Origin: Daphnia pulex
Taxonomy: Eukaryota > Arthropoda > Branchiopoda > Diplostraca > Daphniidae
Direction of reading: 5' to 3'
Assembly (NCBI RefSeq): GCF_021134715.1
Contig: NC_060025.1
Span: 2,976,001 to 3,040,000 of the forward strand
Length of the DNA stretch: 64,000 nt
Numbering within the stretch: the first letter of the stretch is position 1; the number at the start of each line of letters is the position of its first letter. Below the pieces are notes generated by a model. The model searched no databases. It was not told where the DNA came from and saw only the letters and a program-made list of their open reading frames with translations. The position numbers and the translations under genes were made by a program. Shown one piece after another: positions 1 to 11,206 of this stretch.

Positions 1-302
1 TCTTGGGAACAGTTAGCCGGGGACACACACAAAAAAAATAATTGTTCAGACAGAGTAGCTGTTAGCTGTGCGTACAGCTGGGCCCATAACCTGTTGATAT
101 AGAAATTAACACGTGAACCTGTTTGCTGCAAAGAACGCTTTGTATTGCTACTCGCCTAGCCACAATCGTCAACAGCACTGAGTCCCCCTCTCTTATTCCT
201 TTGTCTGGGTAGGTCCTTCTCCCCCTCTCTTCTTTCCTGGCTATCCTGCGTTGCCGCACTGTCCAGTTTGTTTATCTTTTATACTCAACAAACACAACAG
301 CC
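1..302. other. upstream region of the first cuticle gene
   Basis: No gene is supported here. The last part is the 5' leader of the plus-strand cuticle gene that starts at 303. Unlike the other cuticle genes of the cluster, no clear TATA box 60-120 bases before the start codon is visible (only a weak TTTATACT near 277), so the transcription start may lie further up or outside the window. Confidence 0.5.
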
Positions 303-793
303 ATGATGAAGGTAAGAAAATCCCATGTTGAAAATTGAATTTCACAGTAACTAAAACGTTGATTTTAATTTTGAATCGACTGATGTTGAGCAGTTCTTGA
401 TTTTCGCCACTCTGATCGCCGTTGCCATGGCCGGTTACGAGCCTGCCGCCAAGGCTGTTGAGGAGGCTGCTCCAGCTGAACCCGTATTTAAACTTGAACA
501 ACTTTGATCCCGAACCGTATACAGCAAATTCCTACTCATTTATTCATTAGGCCCCTCAGCCGTACAGCTTCGGCTACGGCGTAAAGGACGAAGAGACCTA
601 CAACGATTTTGATCACGCTGAGAACGCTGATGGCGAAGTCGTCACTGGATCTTACCGCGTCGCTCTCCCCGATGGCCGCACTCAGATCGTCACCTACCGA
701 GCTGACAAAAACGGATACACCGCTGACGTGAAATACGAGGGAGAGGCCCAATATCCCGAGTACGTCGAACCTGCGCTCAAAACCACATATTAA
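303..793 (+). CDS. RR-2-type cuticle protein, 113 aa
   Basis: Structural protein of the chitinous exoskeleton; the RR domain binds chitin outside the cell. Exons are 303-311, 394-483 and 551-793. The first coding exon is only three codons (MMK), the second completes a signal peptide (FLIFATLIAVAMA) and a short acidic linker, and the third carries the RR domain, starting APQPYSFGYGVKDEE and continuing through [20 protein letters not shown] and NGYTADVKY to a short tail ending in TTY and TAA. Splice donors are GTAAGA and GTATTT; acceptors are GAG-CAG and TTAG. At 113 residues it is a typical minimal RR protein. NCBI-style names for such crustacean proteins are often 'cuticle protein' or 'pro-resilin-like'; there is no resilin repeat, so I keep the general name. 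The family is certain; the exact subtype (RR-2) is inferred from the [20 protein letters not shown] core. Confidence 0.92.
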
Positions 794-3115
794 AAAAGGA
801 TATTTTTGTCTAGAATTTAAACCCCCATTTCTTTTTATCTATCACAATTATTAATTATCCATTCAAAAAGATATTTAATGTATTATCAATACAAAACGAA
901 TTTACACTGAACTGAACCAAAGTTACAAACTTACAAAAGTCCAGTCACTTACATCATTCTTCGATGTGAGTGACTGAAAAGTTAATTTTTCCAAGTAGAT
1001 TCTTTGTAAATTTTACACCACCACACGAAAAATTTTAGCTAAAAGAAGGGAAAGTTTTGATTGGTAGTTGCTCAATATCGGCCAGATTTTTTAAAACTAA
1101 TTTACTTTGAGGACGTTTGTATGGTTGGACACTGGTCTGCCTATTGTAGCGCCTATGCGACAGAAACATCTCTCACGGTTTAGTTGAGTGGTATTTTTTC
1201 CGGAACACTGGTGGGTAACTCAGTTAAACTTCTAGAGTAAGACAGGAATCCGTTTTATTTTTGCAGATTGCTGATTTGTTAGAAAACTTGGCGTCCAGTC
1301 TTTTTTCAACAGTGGCAGATAGTCGGGATAAACTTTGTAATCGGTTTAACCTGTGGAATGGATCAAGCATTAATTAGAAAGTCGAGACGTATATTTCATA
1401 ATTTTTTATTTGTACCAGTTTCTTTGAAGATGGTCAGAGATCGAGCAAACTGCAGCTTCATATGCTGTCGAAGATTTGTGTCCACCACTTTCTTCTCGAT
1501 GTTTTACTTCAATTAAGTCGTGTCGTGCACCACTGCAGCTCCAGGCACATAAAATACCGGGTTCCAATTTAACTCTCAAGGCACTGCTTGTCCGGCAGAT
1601 AAAAATCGACGTTAACGGAGAATTCTTCGTTGAATTCTTTAGTCATGAAACAGTTAACAAACGAACAGCACCTCTGAAATGAAAAGTAGACAGATTGCAT
1701 TAAAATTAATTAATTTTCTAAATGTAATTGAATTTACGATTTTAATGGGTTTTCGTATTCCGGACTAAACAGCAGCCACAGAATTTCTGGATGGCAGAGA
1801 CGATTTCAGTATGGGATGACGAAGAAATTGGAAAAATCCTCATCTAGCTGCTCGCCAGTCAATTGCAAGACCTTGAGGACATCTTTCAGTTCGAATCCCA
1901 TGGGTTGGAATGTCAAGCTGATATTTTGCCCATTTTTCACCATTGTTCACCTGAAAAAATAAGTAGTGCATTCCATTAAAGCATAAAGAAAATGCTATTC
2001 TTACTTAAACAATGCACAACAATGCACACAACTAGAAATCGCCTAATCCTTCCTAAATGATCACATGGGCTCTTGCTATTTTTGTATTCTACCTGGTATT
2101 CATGTGAGTGAACAGAAAATCAGCTATTTCCTATCCGTTGAAGCCTGGAACATGTAGTAAAAATTTGGTCTTGCACTTTTCAGTACCAAAATTCTCTTCA
2201 CTGGTTGGTAATGTTCTTTAACAATAACATTTTCTTCTCTGATGTGGAATGTTCAGTGGTAATCAACGTGTGTGTTCATGTTCAGTTGGAACTTAACAAT
2301 TCAGGATGAATGTGGCTGACAATGAACACTTCAATTCAGTCCATCAGTTGTTTCTTCATTATCAGTAGCAGTAGAAACTACTTCAACTTGCTGCACTGTA
2401 CTTGAAAGGCCTTGTTGTATTTCAGCAAAGTGGTGGTGTAACACTGGCATGAAAAAGGTACACGGAAAATTTTCTTCTTGCAACACCCATCCCTTTATGC
2501 TTAGAGAGATTAAAATCCATTGCTGGCTTTTCTAAACTACTTAAAACTACTTCGAACTACTTCGTGTTAGCTGTTAGAACAGTAACGGATTAACCGATGT
2601 AAATTCGGAGCCGAATTTGTTTATTGTTTGTTTCAGACTGTCATAGACTCACAGTGTCACTGTCAGTGTGAGAACTGGGAAGCCAGTGTTGCCTATTTAA
2701 AAAACTCGACGCATTCTAATAAAATGTTTGACAAATATTTGTCAGCAAATATTATAATTATGAATAACTGTTGACTGAAATTAATTCCTATTATGTTTAA
2801 ATTCCTGCACTGAAATTTGAAAAAAAAATCTCTTAGATTTACTTAGGAAAAGGCCGCTAGATGACTCGTGAAGAGTTGTTTGAAACATAAATACATCTGC
2901 TCTGCTGATCTTTTACGAAATTACCATTAAAAAAGTTCACAACTCGCATCAAATTGTTGTTAAATTATAGATTTGATCTGTATTCATTTTCTGACGTTTA
3001 CAGTTATGAGCCTAAATTTCCATTGGTATAAAGTATTATGTATAGACAGGAACTAGAATATGTCAACCGCATCAAGTCAACGTGAATCCTATCGTTGAAT
3101 TCTATAGTTGAATTA
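794..3115. other. intergenic spacer, no supported gene
   Basis: AT-rich spacer between the divergently transcribed first and second cuticle genes' 3' ends (the two genes converge here). Only short open frames occur (for example 46 codons on the minus strand at 1806-1943), none with recognisable protein features. No repeats of note. Confidence 0.5.
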
Positions 3116-3693
3116 TTAGTACTTCGCGGGGTAGGCGGCCGGGTAGGCTGGCTTGTAGGCCGGTTTGTAGTCGTAAGCCTTGATGGTTCCTTCAGTTTTG
3201 ACGGTGGAAATCAAACCGTAGCCGTCGTCCTTGTAGGTGACCACCTGAGTGCGTCCGTCGGGAAGTTCGACGCGGTAGGATCCGGACACGACTTTACCGT
3301 CGGCGGCCTCCTGGTGGCCAAAGTTGTTGTAAGATGGAGCATCGTTGACGTCATAGCCGAAAGTGTAGGGTTGAGCGGGCTGTAAATTTATTTATACATC
3401 AGAGAAAATTATAGTTTGAAGGAATACAAACTTGCGAGTGAAATTAGTCAATTTTCTAATAGAAAAAACGCTTACGTAATCGTAGGTCTTGCCGTAGGCC
3501 GGAGCAGGGTAAGCCGGAGCAGCTGGGTAAGCCGGAGCAGGGTAGGCCGGAGGAGAAGCAGCTGATGCAACAGCGACGAATGCGAGGATAACCAAGAACT
3601 ATAATAATAATACAAATAAGTCGCAAATAAATACAATCGAATAGAAATGATCAAAAAGAAGATTGTACTATTTTCGAAATAACTTACCTTCAT
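3116..3693 (-). CDS. RR-type cuticle protein with Ala/Pro/Tyr linker, 130 aa
   Basis: Secreted chitin-binding cuticle protein. Exons on the minus strand are 3693-3688 (ATGAAG only), 3598-3476 and 3379-3116. Exon 2 encodes the rest of the signal peptide (FLVILAFVAVASA) and repeated PAYPAP/PAYPAA units, exon 3 the RR domain (PYTFGYDVNDAPSYNNFGHQ, then GSYRVELPDGRTQVVTYKDD) and a tail of PAYKPAYPAAY type. The second half of the RR domain differs from its neighbours: GYGLISTVKTEG replaces the usual NGYxADVKYEG, so the chitin-contacting surface may be altered. A TATA box lies about 90 bases before the ATG. Adenine-plus-proline-rich Tyr repeats are usual in proteins cross-linked in cuticle. Confidence 0.92.
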
Positions 3694-3778
3694 GTTGGGA
3701 TGGGGGTGGAGATATTTAGTTGTTGCTGGAAACAAAGTCGAATGGGCAACTGATGCTTTGACAATATCCAGGCCCGTC

Positions 3779-3786
3779 TTTTTATA
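3779..3786 (-). promoter_or_regulatory. TATA box of the 3116-3693 cuticle gene
   Basis: On the minus strand the sequence reads TATAAAAA, about 86 bases before the start codon at 3693, a normal distance for a TATA-driven arthropod cuticle gene with a short leader. Confidence 0.7.
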
Positions 3787-5669
3787 CCCGGCAAAAGTCT
3801 AGTGGCCATCCGCTCGGCGGAATCGTTCAACCGTGAGCCCGGGCGGGAGAGCGTTGGAAAAAGAAACCGCAGAAAGTGAATCGTGTGCTAGCAGCAACAA
3901 TCTTTATTGGCCTGTTATTATTACAGTTTAGCCCAGTTCTATTTTTCTTTCCTTTCGAGACAATCATCATTTTCTCTCCCAGACGGTAGTAGGCTATAGC
4001 AGTAATATTTGGCGCATGTGGTGTGTCTCTCTCTCTTTCGCCATTATATTTTTGGGCGTTGTTTCAATCTTTTCTTTTTTTCCCATTTTCATCAAAACTA
4101 AATCGTTCGCTCGAATCAAACATTTTTCTTTTTAAAATGTTAACATTGCAATATTGTATGACTGGAAAAAATGAAAAAGTAAACTGGGTGATGACGTGAT
4201 GGGTACGACAAAAATCGACAAAACGGGAGACATTAAAAAACATATGCGGAAACTTTTGAGACTTTTGGAAAAGTTGGTCTTCTTCGCGTCCGTGTTGCGT
4301 TCAAACACTTTTTCCTTGTTCAATTTTCTCAAACTTTGTTTCTCTCTTTGTTTTCGTTTTTTTCCCACCTTTACATTTTCCTTTTAATTTTTTAAAACTA
4401 GAACACACACAGCAGCATCAAAATTTCATTTAAAAAAGGAGCGCATCCGCCGCAGCAGTTGCTGGGCCCTCCGCCACTGCAAAGTTGAATTTGCGGACAT
4501 GGTTATAATATGCATTTCGATGCGGGTGAATGTGCTGTGTATAATACAAAAGTCATTTGCATTTGAAATGGGCAGCAGAGGCCGTGCGGAATGAGAAATA
4601 AATAAGTAGCGACGCCGCCGACGCCTCTACATGTAACATGCGAACTTGGTCTACATATAAGTATATAACTATATATCCACTATACACACACATTCGAAGC
4701 TCGCGGGCGGTGCGAATTAATCCAAAAAAGGTAAAAGTTGGCTCAACTTTTACCTTTTGGACCCAGTAATGCGTGTGCCGGCTCAGCTGGTTCCGTGAAA
4801 ATGGTGCAACAATATCACGCGTGCCGCAGCAGTTGCTGCTGCGCCCGCACGAAATATCATTTGGATTGGGGGGTGCCCAAGCGGGAGTCGTTGCTGCTGC
4901 ACGCTCGGCATTCAAACGACATGACCCGTGTTTGTTGTGTAATGTACTTATCGTCATTTCACCTGCTTCATACCCAGCACAGCAGCTCACTTTCTCGCTG
5001 TATCATACTACGCGTTCTCCTTCTTCTTCTGGGACATTTTCTCCCGACTTGGAATAATACACAGCGCACCTGATGATGATGGGCTCAAAACCTTCGTGAG
5101 CCGAAGAGAGACGCGCCCCAAATCGGCGCTGCTGGAAATGTTTGGACAGTAGTAGCTACAGCAGACGAAACGGACTTTGATCCTGTTATTATTTCGTATG
5201 GCGGATTTATATTGGCGACACACTTAAACGTTATATTATGTGTGTATTGTATAATAATATTTATACAGCTCAATAACGGTTCAACATCAGTTGTTATTCT
5301 TTCAACATCATACAACCATGCAGATAGATATTTAATTCATTTAAACTTGATGATAATAATCGGACAATAATAGTTGATTACATTTATTTTAATTTCATGT
5401 TTGCACAGTCGCAATTTAATATATGTTCCCGCTTTTCTCATCGCATATGAGTGCTGCTGGCTGCCGCTTCCAATTCTCTTTCCGTCCGAGCGGCCGTTCG
5501 TATTATATAAGAATTTATATGAAATGAACTTTCGTTCAGCTTTTGTGGGATTTAATTTCCGTTTTGCTGCTGCTGTATATACAGCTCCTACAGCAGCCAT
5601 ATATGGCTTTACAGTTTCTCCTGTGCTGTTAAAAATGCCTTGATTCCCATTCGGATAGCAACGATAGAA
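3787..5669. other. intergenic spacer
   Basis: No supported gene. It contains a near-perfect hairpin at 4722-4760 (listed separately) and T-rich tracts around 4060-4390. Open frames here overlap one another on both strands and lack protein-like composition. Confidence 0.5.
4722..4760. repeat. inverted repeat with 17-base arms and 3-base loop
   Basis: Left arm 4722-4740 (CCAAAAAAGGTAAAAGTTG) and right arm 4744-4760 (CAACTTTTACCTTTTGG) are reverse complements except for two extra A residues bulged in the left arm; the loop is GCT. No coding sequence surrounds it. It could be a structured transcript, a short MITE-like relic or a chance A/T palindrome. Confidence 0.75.
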
Positions 5670-5965
5670 TAAAAGTGACCACCACCGGATCTTAATAATA
5701 CCGGGTATGGCCCTGCTGCCGGACGGCCGCACCCAAATCGTCACCTAGCCTACAAGGCCGACAGCTAATAAGTTGGTACGGATCCTTAGCCAATGTCATG
5801 TGAGGTACGATGGCGAGTCCTACAACACATCGTCTATATATTATCCCGGCTTACATACAATAGGCCCAGCATCCCACGTGTATACAACAGAAATGCTAAG
5901 CTCTATCATCTTTTCCCTGTAGCCTGACTATCAACCCCCAGAACATGCCTCTATACTATTCTGGA
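5670..5965 (+). pseudogene. decayed RR cuticle-protein gene
   Basis: A broken copy of the RR domain is readable in shifting frames. Around 5672-5690 the bases read V-T-T-G-S, then stop codons TAATAA, then YRV, and in another frame [11 protein letters not shown] at 5713-5747, followed by a small insertion, YKAD, further stops and ANVM/VRYDGES-like remains of the usual [13 protein letters not shown] preserved-looking acceptor (TTTTCCCTGTAG) at 5913-5924 precedes PDYQPPEHA, which matches the PDYQP segment after the RR domain of the intact gene at 10593-11199. No signal-peptide exon or start could be found. Several frameshifts and in-frame stops mean it cannot make a cuticle protein. It is best explained as a duplicate of the 10593 gene or a close relative that has decayed. 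Confidence 0.7.
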
Positions 5966-8900
5966 TTTATACTGTAGGTGAAATTTTGAGCATTATATTC
6001 AACGAAGATCAAAAGATTATATAAAGACATAGCAGTGATGGAGGGGATTTGACTGGCCCGAATTATACATGTACAAAGAGTCTCTCTTGTATGAAATGAA
6101 ACGAAAACACACACATGCATTTTGTCCGACAATATTTATGGGCTGCCGTCTGTTTTGAGCTTTGGCCCATCATCATATAGAAAATCGCAGAGGAGGCAGA
6201 GCATCATCTAAATAGCTATAGGATATAGGATATTATTCCGGCTCTTTTGACGAGTTCCTTTTGACGTCGACGCTATTGAAGAGAGCTAGCTAGCTAGAGA
6301 GAGCAGTGAAAGACGATTTAGCTCAAGTGGCATTAACGTGGCTATTTATATGCGGTAGACATCTCTAGAATTTCAACCTATATATATTCTATATATCCAT
6401 ATACATGGCTGCGGTATATAATATACACAACAGCATGCATCTAGAGTAAAAAGCATTGATGGCCATCTAAAACCCAGCAGCAGACAGGCGTGGATATACA
6501 AGAGCCGACTATATCTATCTACTCTTTTCCAGCACTCTTATAATATATACAGAGTATTTATTTATATATATGTCATATAAGATTCGCAGGGAAAAGTAGA
6601 TAGAGTTAGATAGACGAGACAGTAATATAGCTCTGCTGGCGTGTGGTGCGGGCTTGTATATTGATATACGAATCAACGTAGAAGTTATATGCATGTTTCT
6701 CTTTATTCTTTGTTGGATACACATCTCCTCGTGTATATGATATGATATTACATCCTACATGCCGTCCTCATCATATAATGTAGACTGTGAGAGATGTTGT
6801 GTATAAATAACCGTACATATACACCAGCATATCCAGCTCTACTGCTCTCAGCCGACGACTATATACTGGATCATTCCGCTGGTAGCCGGAATTAAGCTTT
6901 CTACTCTTGTATTACATATATACATCCAGTGAGCCACTGTGCTGGGCTGTAGAGCTATACTTATATTGAGTCGTTTATACAGATATATATAGGTATATAT
7001 ATAGTCGAAAAAGCTAGAGAGACATTGTGTTGGCCTGGCTGAGTTGTAGAAACTACTGCCGGCTGGCTGGCCGGAATCACTTTTTATCGATCGGCGCACC
7101 CGCCCGGCCTAAATATCAGCCTGCTGCTGTGCCTCTCAATGCGACAAGGCCCAGTCTATGTATCACACAAGTCGAGACAATCAAAGCGTCAATGTGACGA
7201 GAGCAAGTTCTTCTTCCTCTCTCTTCTTTCTAGATTTTATATTTTCAAAAGAAGAAGAAGAAAAACAGAAGACACAAAAGGATCTAGCCTATAAACATAT
7301 TATTTGCACACAGCGATACATCTCTCTAAAAATAATAGATCTCTCGCAAACTTTTTGCCTCCCAGCATCGCCCCCATTACGTGTGAGCTAAAAGGGAATC
7401 GAATCGACATGTCTATAATAGACACACAGCAAGGCATATCAGCACAGCTATATACACACAATTGATGCTGCTGCTGCTGCTGTTGGCCTATATAAATGTG
7501 TAACAAGACATCAAAGCGCTTCTACATCCATCTCCCCATGTCTCATGCAAAAAGAGTCTAGTACAACTCTGTGTGTATACGACACAGAAGCGCAGAGAGG
7601 AATAAGTCAATCTCCTCGGTGATGTGCCTTTGTTGCTGCTCGACATATCCGCGCTCCCGATGCTGTAATGCATCCGCTCAAATCGTTACAACTTCCACGC
7701 AGATTTCCATCCACCAAGCAGCAGCCCAAAAAATATATACACAAGGAAAAATAAAGCAAACAATATATAGATCCCAAACACGTGTGGTTGGAGCTGTGCG
7801 GCTTCCTTATACACATAATACAACCAGAAAGAGCATCAGCATATAGGAGAGCAGCTCTTGCAAAGCCGTTGGCCGACAACGAAAACATCTCTCGGTCTCA
7901 TTAACGACTAATTATAAGCCCCCCCACCCGCGCTCAGCGTGATTATCTCTACTGTCGCCGAGTTTCAAACGCGACCCAGCACTTTCACGCCAATCTATAC
8001 AGACACTGGCTGATGCTGTGCATAGAGTAGTTTATCATATGACATATAAGACACAGCAGCATGGGTTTTCCCTAGATTTCCCTTTGTTACTATACATTCA
8101 TCGACCTCAATTAATTTTCTCAAAGCGAAAGAGATTCCCACCATTTGGTGTCTTTTCTATTTATTCTTCTATCGCCTATTATTATATATAGAAGGCCGAG
8201 ACTGTGTGTGTGCTGTTAGTGGGTGTCTATACATGGAAACCAACGATAAATCTGTGTGTAATATAACAATGGGAAAAAGTAAAAGAGAGAATAAGAATGG
8301 CTGTACTATATAAACACTTGCACACGTGAAAATTCACGCCGAGACCATCCGTTTTGATATAAACACACACACAACAGGCCGTCTGCGTGCTGTATAAATA
8401 CCAAGGACGCTGTGTGCTGTTCTGGGGCCGGCATATAGACTTGGAGATAGCTATAGTCTATATATTTTATTTGCTGGCCCTGGTAATAATCTAGCATAAA
8501 AGCCGGAGGGAAAAGTAAATACAATCGGCCGGGTGTGGCTCCTTATATTCTCCGCTATATTATTCGCTGTTGATGAGAGCAGAGGCGGTGTGGTGCTGGC
8601 CAGCAAGACACAGCAGCAAGTACTAGAAAATCGATGTGTTCACGCGCACACACACATGCACGGTCGGTGGTGGTGGTGGTGGTGGTGGCCTTTTTACAAC
8701 TCTTTTTATATGCCGAAAGAGAAGAAAAATATAAAAGAGAACCTTTTTGTGTTGTCTTATAGGCAAAAAAATAAAATGTCGTCCATGTTATATTTTCTTG
8801 TGGAATAAAACAGCGAAAGTTTGATATATATTATTATATTATATTCCTTTTGATATTATTATTGCCCGTGTACATATACTGTTATATATATATAGGATAT

Positions 8901-10482
8901 ACGTGTGTCTGCGTGATGGATGCGCCGGCTCAGGCCAATATCAAGAAACGGCCGAGTTATATCTTTGCCCCCCCTCTATCTCATCATATTTATGTACAGC
9001 TGTTGAATGCTAAATGAGAAGTCCAGCGCGGCGCCTATACATGTTCCTACTGTTATATGGCCTGGCTGGTTGGCCTGGCTGTGGTGCTGGGCCGGTGCGC
9101 GGTCATCCATTTATGACACTCTCCATCCGGTTATTGATGCCCGACGTGCTGTCCTTATCCTTTTGAAAGGAGAATAACAAATTGGCCAGCACACGGACAG
9201 ACGGGCCGGCAGTAGCAGCAGCAGCAGCCCATCAGCAGCAGTGGAATAACAAGAAAAGGAAATAAAAAAATAAGCGGACCGGATGATATGCTGGGCCGCG
9301 ACATCACCAGCACCAGCAGTATGAACGCGCGGTAATACGAAATGAGAGTGCTGCTGCTGGACCGTCTATATTTTATTTAAAAACCTTTATGCGCGCATAG
9401 ATAAGAGCGCACAAGCGCAATTGTAGCCTATATTTTGCGTTTTTCAAACGGGAATTTTCGGTCGAAATGTGTACATAAAATCAGAGGGAAAGTATGTAGT
9501 ACTATCTAGATATAATACCTATAGTACCTTCTATTTCGTATTAGATCCCATCACACGCCCCACCAATAAAAACAAGATAATAGAAATCGAAATTGTTTGG
9601 ATATTTATCGATTTTCGGGCGCGGTTGCTGCTCCTGCAACTGCTGATGGTCAGTGCTGTCTTGTGATTATTTCCCAAACGAAAATAGAAAAAAACAATAG
9701 AAAGAGATAAAAAAAAAGTGTCTGGGAATATCTAAGAAATAGAAAGAGAGAGAGGCCCTCACCTTATTTGCTATATATCGGCCAGCATGATGTAAGATGG
9801 CGATGAGGAATTTCTGCAATAATCCGACCGACCGACTGTACTGCGGAATGACTACGCGCGGATGAAATCGGATCCATTCAAACCTGCGCGCGGCCGATCT
9901 GTGAATTCCCAACTGGCTATTTCTTTTTCTTTCTCTTGATTCCAGTGGCCAGCAAAGAATAAATGTTATTACATAATACAAAGAAATGCAGCAATGTACT
10001 ACACAGCAATAGCTGATGGAATAATGAAAAGGGAAACGAAAATTTCAGACGATCCTCGCAGGAAATTGGCCAACAAACAACCAAACATTTTCGAAACTTT
10101 TTACATCGCAAGCGGGAAAAATACAAAGAATGTCTATATACGCTGTGAGTGACGGCCGAGAGCAGGAGGAGCACTTTGGCCGGCGGTTTATTGACGGAAC
10201 GTGACCTGTTCAGTTGGCGGGGGTCAGTCCACCGTCCAGCATATAGGCTACATACTAATCTGCGAGTCGATTCTTTCTTTTTCTTGTCTAGAGAAAAAGT
10301 TGTAAAGTGAGCAGGAGAGAGTCTAAAACTATATATCGAGAGAGAGAAACATTCGGGAGCAGCATAGCGCACTTTTGGATCTATAGTACTCTAGGCTATT
10401 CCTCACGCCGCCCACCTAATAGTTCACTTTCGACTCTCAATTGTCCAGCAACAGCAGCCGGACGATATAAAGAATTGGTCCG
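5966..10482. other. long AT-rich intergenic spacer
   Basis: About 4.5 kb without a supported gene. It is dominated by TATATA/ATATATA stretches (for example 6375-6425, 6960-7010, 8820-8900), short CTG/CAG runs and very frequent CCAGCA/TGCTGG motifs, plus a (GGT)n microsatellite near 8666. Cis-regulatory sequence for the flanking cuticle genes is possible but cannot be shown. Confidence 0.5.
8666..8688. repeat. (GGT)n microsatellite
   Basis: About seven and a half uninterrupted GGT units in non-coding DNA, preceded by a CA-rich stretch. Confidence 0.9.
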
Positions 10483-10520
10483 TATAAATACCAAGGGACT
10501 TGACTCGTATCGACATCAGT
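10483..10520 (+). promoter_or_regulatory. TATA box and initiator of the 10593 cuticle gene
   Basis: TATAAATA at 10483-10490 is followed 26 bases later by an arthropod-type initiator TCAGT at 10516-10520. The start codon is 73 bases downstream of the initiator. This is a textbook TATA-Inr spacing. Confidence 0.75.
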
Positions 10521-10592
10521 TACTTGTTCTCCACCGAACCGGCACTAGTATAGTACAGCAGACCCAAAAACTCATTCCTTCTTATAGCAATC

Positions 10593-11199
10593 ATGAAGGT
10601 GATTGAGCACCACCACCAGCATGCAGCCATAATATAACACAGAGTCGCTTTTTATTTTCTTATATAAACATTTATTTGATATTTTTTGTCCTGTTCGATA
10701 TGTTATAGTTGTTCGCTTTCGCCGCATTGATCGCCGTCGCTGTTGCCGAGTCCGCCTACCCATCAGCAGCTACTTATCCAGCAGCAGCCTACGAAAAACC
10801 CTCCTACGATTACGTCAGTTGTTCATTTCTTTTTAATTATTTGAATTAATCGACTGGTAAATTGTTGATAAACATCTATAGGCCCCTCAACCGTACAGCT
10901 ATGGCTATGCTGTGAAAGATGAGCCTTCCTACAACGACTATTCTCACTCGGAGACTAGCGATGGCAAGGTGGTCACCGGCTCCTACAGCGTCGTTCTCCC
11001 AGACGGCCGCACCCAGATCGTCACCTACAAAGCCGACGCTTACGGCTATGTCGCCGATGTCAAGTACACCGGTGAAGCCAAGTACCCCGACTATCAACCG
11101 GCGGCTTATGCTGCCCCAGCTTACAAGGACGAGGCCGCCGCTTACCCAGCAGCTCCTGCTGCTGCCTATCCTACTGCTGAGCCGGCAGCAGCTTACTAA
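10593..11199 (+). CDS. RR-2-type cuticle protein with Ala/Tyr/Pro tail, 142 aa
   Basis: Secreted chitin-binding exoskeleton protein. Exons are 10593-10598 (ATGAAG only), 10709-10813 and 10882-11199. Exon 2 completes the signal peptide ([15 protein letters not shown]) and encodes [20 protein letters not shown]; exon 3 opens [15 protein letters not shown] and contains the RR core [20 protein letters not shown] with [17 protein letters not shown], followed by a low-complexity tail rich in [11 protein letters not shown] ending in AAY. The donor of intron 2 is GTCAGT. A polyadenylation signal AATAAA lies one base after the stop region, and a TATA/Inr pair lies upstream. The segment PDYQP after the RR domain links it to the pseudogene at 5670-5965. 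Confidence 0.93.
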
Positions 11200-11200
11200 C

Positions 11201-11206
11201 AATAAA
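11201..11206 (+). terminator. polyadenylation signal of the 10593 cuticle gene
   Basis: AATAAA begins two bases after the TAA stop codon, giving an unusually short 3' untranslated region if it is used. Confidence 0.55.

Noticed and set aside
1476-1682. 68-codon open frame, plus strand
   Set aside because: No domain or signal peptide, no splice context, no codon pattern; a frame of this length is expected by chance.
1885-1900. TTCGAATCCC resembling a tRNA B box
   Set aside because: No matching A box, acceptor stem or anticodon arm could be folded around it.
1806-1943. 46-codon minus-strand frame after an acceptor-like TTATTTTTTCAG, reading MVKNGQNISLTFQPMGFE
   Set aside because: It looks protein-like, but an in-frame TGA stands directly before the ATG, no upstream exon was found and the family is not recognised. 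Could be a fossil exon; too weak to list as a gene.
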